NCBI RefSeq assembly: GCF_040954645.1
Contig: NC_092806.1
Span: 22,779,644 to 22,843,643 of the forward strand
Direction of reading: 5' to 3'
DNA from: Diabrotica undecimpunctata
Taxonomy: Eukaryota; Arthropoda; Insecta; Coleoptera; Chrysomelidae
DNA length: 64,000 nt
Shown: positions 55,337 to 64,000 of the stretch, piece by piece
How positions within the stretch are numbered: the first letter of the stretch is position 1
How the letters are laid out: the number at the start of each line of letters is the position of its first letter
Position numbers and translations under genes: made by a program
The notes under the pieces: generated by a model
The model's input: the letters and a program-made list of their open reading frames with translations, nothing else
Told to the model about the DNA's origin: nothing
Database searches by the model: none

Positions 55337-55556
55337 ATTTTACACTAACAACGTAGAAATGAGGTTACGGAGGCTCTGTTTCGTAATGCTAACTAACACA
55401 CATATTATCATATGTACAGGGTCTAATAAAAATTCGTAACGGATATTTTGATTTTTATTCTACTAATATTAAACAAAATTCAACATAACATATTTATTTA
55501 TTATTTAGTTTATAACTTTGTTTTTATAAAAATACATATCTACATACAAATTTTGT
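55337..55556. other. Short non-coding spacer
   Basis: Contains TACAGGGTCTAATAAAAATT near 55419, which resembles the start of a Tc1/mariner-type or Harbinger-type end. No partner was found. Confidence 0.35.
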
Positions 55557-56237
55557 CACTGTACCATATAACGTTGAACTATATGGTTGACTAATTGCTC
55601 ACCAGCTTCAGCAAACTGTATCAATGCATTCGCGGCTCTTTCCTGAGCTTCTACCGAAGACTGTTGAGCTCGAGCACAAGAAATTTAAGCTTCGGCTGCT
55701 TTAATTTGTTTTCGTAAGTAGGTCTTCTATAGTTCAATCAGCGACTCCTCCTTCGCACTAGGATATTTGGGAGATCTGTCTGTTAATTTTTGGCAACCAA
55801 TATTGGAGCTAAAAAGAACTTTTCATCATTATTTTTTTGTGATGAAACCTCAATCTCCTCTGTTATACCGGCCTGACAAGCACCTGGTACCCTGTGCAAG
55901 ACTGGATTTTCTCCAATGTTCCATAACTCATAGAATTTTCTTTGCCTGTCAGTTAGTACGATTATTTTGTTACCATTTTTTTTACGTCAATAATTTTTTT
56001 AACCTTTGTTTTTATGTGATTGAATTTCTTCATAATTTGTTTTAAATCCAGGTTTTTTTGGATAATTTCATTAAAGGCAGTAGTTAATTTATTCAATGCA
56101 GCTTCCTTCTCATGTTTAATTTTTGTGATCATTCTTTTATCAAATAAAATTTGATAATTTTTAAGTTTAACAAACAATACTTGTTCATTTTTGTCCTCGC
56201 CTAACTCTTTTATCACTTCGGAATCTGAACCACTCAT
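55557..56237 (-). pseudogene. Myb/SANT-like DNA-binding protein, frameshifted
   Basis: The start at 56237 reads MSGSDSEVIKELGEDKNEQV, then LFVKLKNYQILFDKRMITKI, KEAALNKLTTAFNEIIQKN and KQIMKKFNHIKTKVKKI (to about 55970). The pattern is that of a trihelix Myb/SANT-like domain: an aromatic after EQ-LF--L, YP-L-D-R, a Trp-like position filled by Leu in A-NKLT--FN, and K-K--N-K-K. After a frameshift near 55965 it continues RQRKFYELWNIGENPVLHR and EEIEVSSQKNNDEKFFLAP, ending EQLVNHIVQRYMVQ and a stop near 55557. Such proteins accompany Harbinger-type transposases or are single genes. No HARBI1-like nuclease is nearby. Confidence 0.55.
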
Positions 56238-56239
56238 TT

Positions 56240-57286
56240 TTACTCACTACTCACTTATTTTAATAATAATTATCAAGGACAAGGACACTCCAGCTGGCGC
56301 TACGTTTAGTAGTAGATCCTTCAGGTCAGTAGCAAGTACTTCGGTGGTGTAGTACGGTCTTTTCAACAAAGCACCTCCTTTTATGTAAAAGAAAATGCTA
56401 CAAACTAGATACTATTTGCTGAAGCAATAGCATCTACTACGTTTTATGCATTCCACCCATTGACTATATACATCGATGATTGAATCATGCTTTAGTTGAA
56501 ACAATAATGATAGTCTTTTATACAACCGTAGGCAATGGTTTTATGCGCGTATATTCCAGTGCTATAATTCTTAAATCCGGTTCTGATGCGGCGCTCGGGG
56601 TAAACCGGCAACGTGGTCGGCCGTTTTGCGTAAGAAATACATTGACTATCATACCTGCACTGCAAGGATATCACCAGTTGAGGTTTAATTTTAAATGAAT
56701 TAATGTTTTGTTATTTTATTTTATCTCTTACCGCCCCCACAATTGGAGCAATTCCTCTAATCTCTAGGAATAGAAGCAATAGAAAATTTAAGCTTCGTTG
56801 TAGAATTATTGAGTTACATAATTAACAAGTTATAACCATAAACCAATATTAATTAACCTAATAAACTTTAATCACATAACAACTCATTAAAATGCATACT
56901 TTATAAATTAAACACGTTAATTATTTACCGAAGTAATAATTTAAGTACACACAGAAGTTTAATATTTCATACAAGCATTCAATCGGAATCTTCCTTATTT
57001 GAAGTCGATCTCAAACAATATCGGTATTGCAAATGAGTTTAGAACCTACGATAGAGAATTGAGGTAGATTAAAGTGGTAGAATATCGATCTAGAAATGCA
57101 CAGACACGAAACTAACTAAACGAGAAAATAACTATATTATATTTATGACAATAATTTGCTAAAACAACGTAATTGTAATGAAAAACGAATGTTTGATATA
57201 GTACTGAAAATACGGGAACTCAGTGAATTGTAGACAAAGAAATATTTTTCTATGATTTTCTGCAAATGTATAATGTGTACAAGTAC
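56240..57286. other. Stretch without a recognised gene
   Basis: A GC-richer patch around 56570-56640 has no coding motif that I can support. Confidence 0.3.
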
Positions 57287-57288
57287 TA

Positions 57289-58436
57289 GGACGGTTCGAT
57301 AAGTACTTAGCCTACAAAAGAAAAACGAAAATTTTGAAAAAGTGGCTTTCGTGGCAGCGATAACCTCCTGTTTCAACTTTCTGCCCGGCGAGTGCCTTTC
57401 CAAGTTTGGAAAAAAGTCACACGGGGCCAAATCTAGAGAATATGGTGGATGGGACAACAGTTCGTATCCAAATTCGACCAATTTCGCTATGGCGACGTCA
57501 GAGGTATTGTGAGCCCGTTGTCATGGTGGAAGAGCATTTTGTTTTTCGCTAAATGAGATCGTTTTTTCTGCAATTTGAAGTTTAATCGCCCCAATAATTT
57601 GGCGTAGTAAAGCCCTGTGACCGTTTTGCCATTCTTTAAGTAGTCGACGTAGATCACCCCTTGTAAATCCCAGAAAATCCCTTTCCGGCCGATAGGGCAG
57701 TCTTCGCCTCCTTCGGAACACGTTCGCCGGTTGCCGCCACTGTTTCATTTTGACTGTTTCTTAGCCCCTGCTGTGTAGCAATGGATTAATGTTTTGTCAA
57801 TGGTTACGAAACGACGAATAAACTCCTTCGAATTAGTCCGAAATAGTATCAAATACTGCTCTGAAGTGGTCTTACGGTTAAGCTTGTTGTCAGGAGTGAG
57901 TAAACGCGGTTCTCATTGCGCTGACAGATTTTTCATGCCCAAAATTTAACGCAGGATATGATATACTCGGTCATTTAACAGGGCTACTGTCTCAGCTATC
58001 TCGGGTATCTTTAATCGGCGGTCTGCCAATATGAGATCCTGGATTTTTGTAACGTTATCCTTTGTGGTAGCCGATTTTGAAGCACCTGGGCGCGGCTCAT
58101 CAAAAACCGACATGCGATAATGCTAAAACTTCTTAAAGCAATTTTTGAGGGTTGCCATCGTAAGGAGTCATCGTACACACCATCGCTTTTTGATTTCACT
58201 AAGCGATTTCCCTTGCAAAAACAAGAATCGAATCACCAACTGATAGTGCTCTTTTTCCATTTCTTTCAAATCTGCAAACACGCCCGCTTTCACACGCCGC
58301 CAAAACAAAACTATAAGTCCGGTTTCACTGAAATTTTGACATTAGCCGCCTACGATAATGTATTATACGATAGTAGATTTCAATTGAGATAGTGGTGCCA
58401 TCGGGCGGTGAGGCTAAGTACTTATCGGATACGTAT
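57289..58436 (-). mobile_element. mariner element with TIRs and TA target
   Basis: The left end GGACGGTTCGATAAGTACTT then AGCCT matches the right end in inverse (ATCCGATAAGTACTTAGCCT). TA lies outside each (57287-57288 and 58437-58438). The length of 1.15 kb is close to a mariner with small deletions. It encodes a broken minus-strand transposase. Confidence 0.78.
57310..58270 (-). pseudogene. mariner (DD34D) transposase, frameshifted
   Basis: From about 58270 down in several frames: DDSLRWQPSKIALRSF (58170-58125), SVFDEPRPGASKSATTKDNV and IQDLILADRRLKIPEIAETV (58110-57990), then GMKNLSAQ and EPRLLTPDNKLNRKTTSEQY (about 57945-57870), SKEFIRRFVTIDKTLIH (about 57830-57785), NETVAATGERVPKEAKTALS (about 57745-57690), a damaged HHDNG block near 57530, and VEFGYELLSHPPYSLDLAPCDFF (57480-57410), split here as GYELLSHPPYSLDLAPCDFF. 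The VTIDKTLIH block holds the first Asp, and PYSLDLAPCDFF holds the last. Many frameshifts exist, so it cannot encode an active enzyme. Weak ATKATFSKF at the end fits the family. Confidence 0.78.
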
Positions 58437-58438
58437 TA

Positions 58439-58868
58439 TCATTAACAAATATTTTTTTGATCTGGCTTTATGAATTAATAAATACTACAAGTAGTTATAT
58501 TATTTTTGTTATATTTCTACTTATATTTTTCATTGAACTTAATTTAATAAATTCACTCTATTTGTACACATTTGGTCTATTGTAGTAGATATTTATTTGT
58601 CGTATAATGCGTTGCAAGATACAGTAGAAAATCGTCTCGTGTTGCAGATGTAGATTATAATTAAGATATTTCAAATCGGACCTTTCAGACACAGAAAATA
58701 GGACAACTAAAAAAAATTAAGATAAACTACAAAATCAATTCAACAATGATTATTATTCCAATTCGTTATTATTCATAATAGCCATTTGATACCAATCCAA
58801 CAAATTGGATATCAGGTTAATAATATGTCTTATCAACAATATTTCACAAACAAATTTCACTATGACCG
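58439..58868. other. AT-rich stretch without a recognised gene
   Basis: No coding motif or repeat. Confidence 0.3.
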
Positions 58869-59690
<822 letters not shown>

Positions 59691-59699
59691 ATAAAGTTT

Positions 59700-59954
59700 A
59701 TTGATCTCACGATAATCGTAAAAAATGTCAAAACTCGCGGAGTATTTTTATTGAACAGGTTTATAGAAACTGACTTTAGATAGGGCATAATACAAAAATT
59801 GCATACGAAAGCTGTATTCTTCACCTTTATAATTCATTTTGATTTTTATCGGTAGGATACTAATCAAACGATATCATCATTTTACACTTAAGATGAAACA
59901 ACCGCTAGAAAATCACCGAATGAAGTTGTTTTTTTTCTTTATCACTACATAAAA
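59700..59954. other. Non-coding or unplaced stretch
   Basis: ARKSPNEVVFFLYHYIK near 59890-59945 may be the block just ahead of the next gene in another frame. Confidence 0.35.
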
Positions 59955-60478
59955 ATATCCTTCCAAAAAGTGTCAGACAACTGTACCTCTTTTCCGATAA
60001 TGCTGCAGCTCAAAATAAAAATTCAACGATACTAGTTTCTTCTTGTAAAAACCACGTCTTTAAAGAATATTCAACATCGTTTTCATGAACCAGGGACAGT
60101 TTTCTACCGTGTGACCATTGTTTTGATGTTATAGAAAAGTTTTTACAAAAAAAAAGATTATATTTCATACCCATTATGGTTCATCAAGTTATGATCTTCA
60201 ACTTTAGCAGTCATTTCGAGAGCCATTTTAAAGAAGTTATAATGAATTCTCAGAAATAGCGGTTTAATATTTCTCAACGCCGGATTTTTGAATACAGTAA
60301 GAACCACATGTATACAGTTAATGTATCTGTTACAACTGGTATTCCTATTTTTGAATCGTACTACATTTTGAGGGACAATAAAGATAATCTTTCAGTTGAA
60401 ACTATCTTGATGGTGTACGAGTACTTGATGAATACCCGTAAAAAATGCCAAGTACAAAAACGTAATGCAGACGAATAG
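59955..60478 (+). pseudogene. QNKN/EPGHS-family protein, C-terminal half
   Basis: In one main frame: VRQLYLFSDNAAAQNKNSTI (59972 on), SSCKNHVFKEYSTSF, then after a frameshift HEPGTVFYR, whose alternative frame gives LPCDHCFDVIEKFLQKK, then RLYFIPIMVHQVMIFNF and a C-terminal KCQVQKRNADE with a stop near 60478. The SDN---QNKN motif, the EPG-FLPCD block and the IEK helix match the copies at 24366 and 50984. The N-terminal half is missing apart from a possible remnant at 59890. No terminal repeats were found. The function is unknown. Confidence 0.6.
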
Positions 60479-60825
60479 ACTGATTTTCTGTTTGAATATA
60501 AAAGAAAAAACGTTTTTTGTTAGTTTTTAATAATAATAAACATATTCTGCAGTAATTTTTTTTTATTTTCCAATATTAACTACAATGGATACTATTTTTT
60601 TGTAATTTTGGTGCAAGAGAGGGGCAGCCCCAAATTTTTTTCATTTTTTTTTCTGCAAAAAGAAGCTTATATAAATAAGGGAAAAAGTTGACAGGTGTAC
60701 CAATATGATTATCTTTTAACTAAACTGTTTTATTGTAATTAATACAAGACTAAATTTTTATAAAACATTTTTTCTATTTTCCCAAAAGTTACTATAAATA
60801 GAACTGCCCCCTTCTTACAGCCAGG
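60479..60825. other. AT-rich stretch without a recognised gene
   Basis: No coding motif. Confidence 0.3.
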
Positions 60826-60837
60826 TCCTTAATTTTA

Positions 60838-60980
60838 AAGAGCATGTCTATCTTATGACCGATTGTTCCAACACTGCTTCAGATGGTGTACCATTTCAAA
60901 TGAAGGATGGTTTGGAACATTCAACAGTTTATATCAGCAAGAAGCTTAATAAAGCACAGAAGAATTATTACACAATTTTC
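60838..60980 (+). pseudogene. LTR-retrotransposon RNase H fragment
   Basis: The reading VYLMTDCSNTASDGVPFQMK then DGLEHSTVYISKKLNKAQKN YYT matches the start of the Ty3-type RNase H domain: TDAS--a-G-vL-Q, then EHPIAYASR-LNKAEKNYST. The first catalytic Asp (TDCS) is kept. Only about 45 codons are left. No RT or integrase is present beside it. Confidence 0.65.
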
Positions 60981-60984
60981 TTTT

Positions 60985-62682
60985 TAGTACGTTCTTTATT
61001 TCAGTACTTTTTTCTTGTTCACTTATTCCCAATTCTATCAGTTGGTTATATTTATTTTCAGGTAACTGTCATTTAGAGGCATGGAAATTGGCCGAATCCT
61101 TTCTGAGTTCAATTAGTCATTCTCTGGCATAGCCTGCATTAAGTCTCACAATCTTGTTTTGTGAGCACATCTCTTTCATTTTTGTTACACCGGCCACTAT
61201 ATCCGCCAACCCCCTATTTTTGTTAAATTTTTGCTTACCACAAAAGCCCACATTTACAATTTTTGTTACATTGGCGTTTTCTTGTTTGAATATCTAAATA
61301 TTAACTGATTGGCAAACCAAATGAGCAAACTGCTTCTGCTGTTTTAATTTATACGGGAAAATTTTCTGTACTAAAGTCCTGATAGGAAAAACTACTAATA
61401 TTGTTGTTAAGACATATTATTTTCCTGATATCTGGTTTACAAGCGACATGCCATATTATTTGTAAATTCCTTTTAAACATCATTTCACTGGTATGAATAT
61501 CTCTGATCAAAGTAAACAATAACGATTAAACCATTTTAGTTAGTGTGCTTTATTTGGAATCAAAACTGTGCCATAGGTAAAACAAGGAACAAGGAAAGTT
61601 ACTTTAAAAAAATTAAACCAAAATTTAACTATTATTGTGCACCAAAAATATTAATAAACACGATATGATCACACAAAAATAAGTTTTAGTTTAGTTAACA
61701 TTGTAAATGGTAAATTTTTGTCCATATGGACATCTTTTATAAAATTTAGGTATATTTATTATAGTGATGTAAATAGCCACTTCGTGAATGATATTATTTT
61801 CTTTTCTTTTAATAAAAACAACATTACGTCAATTATTTCTTACTTTTAACAGTTTTTAAAGTTAAACTTTGAACATAAACTGTGAATAAACTTCATCTAA
61901 AGCTTGTCAAAGAGTATACCTTTTATAAAGTTTCTACTGGTTTTATTAGCTATACCGTTGTTATTAGTGTAGTTAGATCGCTACGTTTACAAGTTGTCTC
62001 ATCTACCAATTAAATCGGTAATTAAAAAGTTACTTTGGCAGAAATTTCCGTATTCAAATCAATTAGGAAAATCCAACGAATAATTTCTATCCCATTTAAA
62101 GTTATATCGCTCGTTTTTGATATATGCTGAACGGTAAGGAATATTTCTTCTCTTCCTGCCGACAAACTTTGCTCGCAAGTCATTCAAAATACGTTAATCA
62201 AAACTTGCGAAGAGTGATAGCTTTGGAATACGTGAATGCCTCCATTTGTCAACATTCATCCTAATGTTATTTGCTCCTCTCAAGCGTAAAGTGTATAAAG
62301 TTGGGAAAATCAGCTAAGTGGTTCATTTTTACTGCTTGAAAAATATAAATAGTCAAGGTTTTATGTACTGAACGTGGGCCATATAAATTTTCAACTTTTA
62401 CAGAGCTCAATAGCTGAGGGATGTGTTTACAGCGAACGAAGAAAATAAACGGCAAGGATCAAACGACGAATGGATTAAAAATAAAATATAAGATTATGCT
62501 CCACTTAGAGAAAAAGCATACTTTATGCCAGGTAGTTTATGAAAATGGAAAAAGATAAATTTCATACAGAATATTATGCGGTTGAATCTTTTATGAAAAC
62601 TCTAAAAGCTTTATGAAACAGTAAAATGGAAACGATGAGAGATAGACGTAAGTGTATATTATTCAGCAACAAAATTAATCTC

Positions 62683-62688
<6 letters not shown>
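60985..62688. other. Stretch without a recognised gene
   Basis: Mostly AT-rich. Short open frames have no family motif. Confidence 0.3.

Positions 62689-62766
<78 letters not shown>
62689..62766. repeat. (TA)n tract at the Penelope-like 3' end
   Basis: Alternating TA of about 78 bp on the 3' side (minus-strand sense) of the Penelope-like terminal motif at 62820-62870. Confidence 0.9.
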
Positions 62767-62768
<2 letters not shown>

Positions 62769-62814
62769 CTGTTTTGGATGGGTTGGAGTCAATAAAAGGG
62801 CTATTGGTTAACTA

Positions 62815-62872
62815 TTTATTATCTCGAGCTTTCAATTGTGTTTACAATTATTATCAAGAGCTGCTAAAAAAG
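62815..62872 (-). repeat. Penelope-like terminal motif with hammerhead-like order
   Basis: On the minus strand: CTCTTGATAATAATTGTAAA, then CACAATTGAAAGCTCGAGAT then AATAAATAG. AATTGT and ACAATT form a stem between TTGATAAT and GAAA. The left arm of the foldback repeat at 41699-41900 has the same order (TTGATAATGA, a stem region, GAAACGTCGAG, TAATAAATT). Confidence 0.5.
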
Positions 62873-63479
62873 ACAAAATATTACAAAGTTAAACTAGAAA
62901 GAAAAAAATTTTTGTTAACTCACCAAATAAAATTAGTTTGGTAAATAAAAAATTGTTGCTAATACATCTCAAAAATAATTAATATAAAAATGTCCTAATC
63001 TAATAAATGCTTCTCTGAAAATTTTAGTATAATTTTGAAAACACTTTCTTAACACAAAAAGAATTGAATTTATAAATAAGTTAAAATAGCAACCAATTAC
63101 AAATAAGCCTCAATGTCATAAATGCCAACTTAAAATTTTTATTTTTGATAATTATATTACCTAAAATAAAATTTTGTTTAAAAATTCTTTTTTGTTTAGT
63201 AACAAAAAAGAAGAAGATTTATTCACCATTGATAGATGTCTGAAAAGATGTAACAGATATATGGAAAATTAAATCAAAATGTGACATTTTACAAGTTTTA
63301 TACATAAATTATAAAGAAATAATATAATTTTAAATTTTGCTTAGAATTTAAATTTCTGATCGTTTGTTTAAATTATTATTACTTTTGCTAATACAAACCA
63401 TTTCTAAAAAAGTCCTTTTGAATTTATTACTTTCACTACATAAAAGTTATTTATATTAACAATATTAGAAAAAAGCATG

Positions 63480-64000
63480 CTATGTAGCATATCTGGAGGA
63501 TAAGAGTTTTCAATTAGAATATTTTTTACCAATTGGAACAACAATCTGGATGAGAAAGCTTTAAAATACGTTCTTTTAATCCTGTTATAAGGTTCATTTT
63601 CATCTTATTTGGATGATGAGAGTAATAGCTTATAAATCTATTACTACATATGGGTTTTCTGAACCATCTGGTTTTCAACATATTGTCTGTATTTCTTACA
63701 ATTCTCATGTCAAGGAATGGTAGAGAATTATCTACTTCTTCCTCAACTGTAAATTGTATATATTGATTATAACTGTTGAAAATGTTGACTGTTTCATGAA
63801 TTTTGTGTTTAGGAAGTGCCAAAACTAAATCATCTACATATCTTTAAATAAATGGAATGAAAAAGTGCAATTGTTAATACAATCACTGATAACATCATCC
63901 ATGACATAGCTACTTAGAATGGGTGAAAGACTAGATCCCATAGGACTACCAAAAATTTGTTTATAAAAGATACCATTAAATATAAAAATATTAGAATCAA
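63480..64000 (-). pseudogene. Penelope-like reverse transcriptase, runs off the window
   Basis: From 64000 down: IFNGIFYKQIFGSPMGSSLS then PILSSYVMDDVISDC (63985-63880), a broken FHLF..YVDDLVLALPKHKI (63850-63800), then the 99-codon frame with TVNIFNSYNQYIQFTVEEEV, NSLPFLDMRIVRNTDNM, TRWFRKPICSNRFISYYSHH, and GLKERILKLSHP (63822-63526). After a frameshift comes LVKNILIENSYPPDMLHSML (about 63535-63480). QI-G-PMGSSLSPIL, YVDDL and FLD--I are the RT motifs B, C and D of Penelope-like elements. Stops and frameshifts are near 63840 and 63530. The GIY-YIG nuclease is not recognised. The 5' part lies beyond the window. Confidence 0.8.

Overview
This looks like AT-rich, non-coding insect-type nuclear DNA, possibly from a beetle. 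That reading rests on the mix of element families (RTE, Jockey and R1 LINEs, Penelope-like elements, BEL and Ty3-type LTR remnants, Tc1/mariner-type elements and piggyBac), on base composition, and on the absence of any bacterial or viral gene order. No complete host gene is visible. The best candidate for host coding sequence is one short THAP-domain first exon at 18279-18355, and even that may belong to a mobile element. Almost every recognisable coding stretch is a transposable element (TE) remnant with stops, frameshifts or truncations.

Layout: 1-5 kb holds a Jockey scrap, then a piggyBac element (right end near 4261) split by a TA-flanked Tc1 element (2207-3760). At 5-10 kb there is an RTE-like LINE 3' end, an antisense Jockey endonuclease/RT piece and a DUF4817-type transposase. 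At 10.5-15.5 kb come a TTAA-flanked MITE, a decayed DD82E (Sailor-like) transposase, a remnant of an 'EPGHS/QNKN' protein family, a piggyBac N-terminal piece and a pogo-like piece. At 16.8-23.4 kb are a Jockey 3' half, the BEL pol end, the THAP exon, a SINE with a (TA)n tail, a foldback MITE, a tiny LINE 3' end and one LTR. At 24.3-29.5 kb are a second QNKN-family gene, a Jockey LINE with a 650-codon open frame, and a short RTE-like insertion with target site duplications. At 30.8-36.9 kb are decayed Jockey ORF1/endonuclease, a collapsed gag-integrase remnant, an RNase H scrap and an R1-like RT piece. At 36.9-39.6 kb is a 2.6-kb Tc1/mariner-superfamily element with terminal inverted repeats of roughly 520 bp. 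At 41.6-46.6 kb are a foldback repeat, a Penelope-like remnant and a nearly whole RTE LINE with target site duplications. At 48-56.2 kb are a second Sailor-like transposase, a LINE scrap, a TIR-bounded QNKN-family element, another piggyBac with an 87-bp LINE insertion, and a Myb/SANT-like gene. At 57-64 kb are a mariner element, a LINE with a (TA)n tail, a fourth QNKN-family remnant, an LTR-element RNase H scrap and a Penelope-like RT that runs off the window edge.

The most interesting signal is the four-member QNKN family. The copy at 50538-52439 lies between 32-bp inverted repeats and carries seven full or partial copies of a TATCTGGTTTTGAAAC-type motif near its ends. This fits an under-described DNA transposon whose transposase has motifs not typical of the families I know. 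A second pattern is that several (TA)n tracts are the 3' tails of retroelement insertions rather than independent microsatellites: two are bracketed by target site duplications and two follow Penelope-like 3' ends. Nothing here was searched against a database; family names come from reading motifs.
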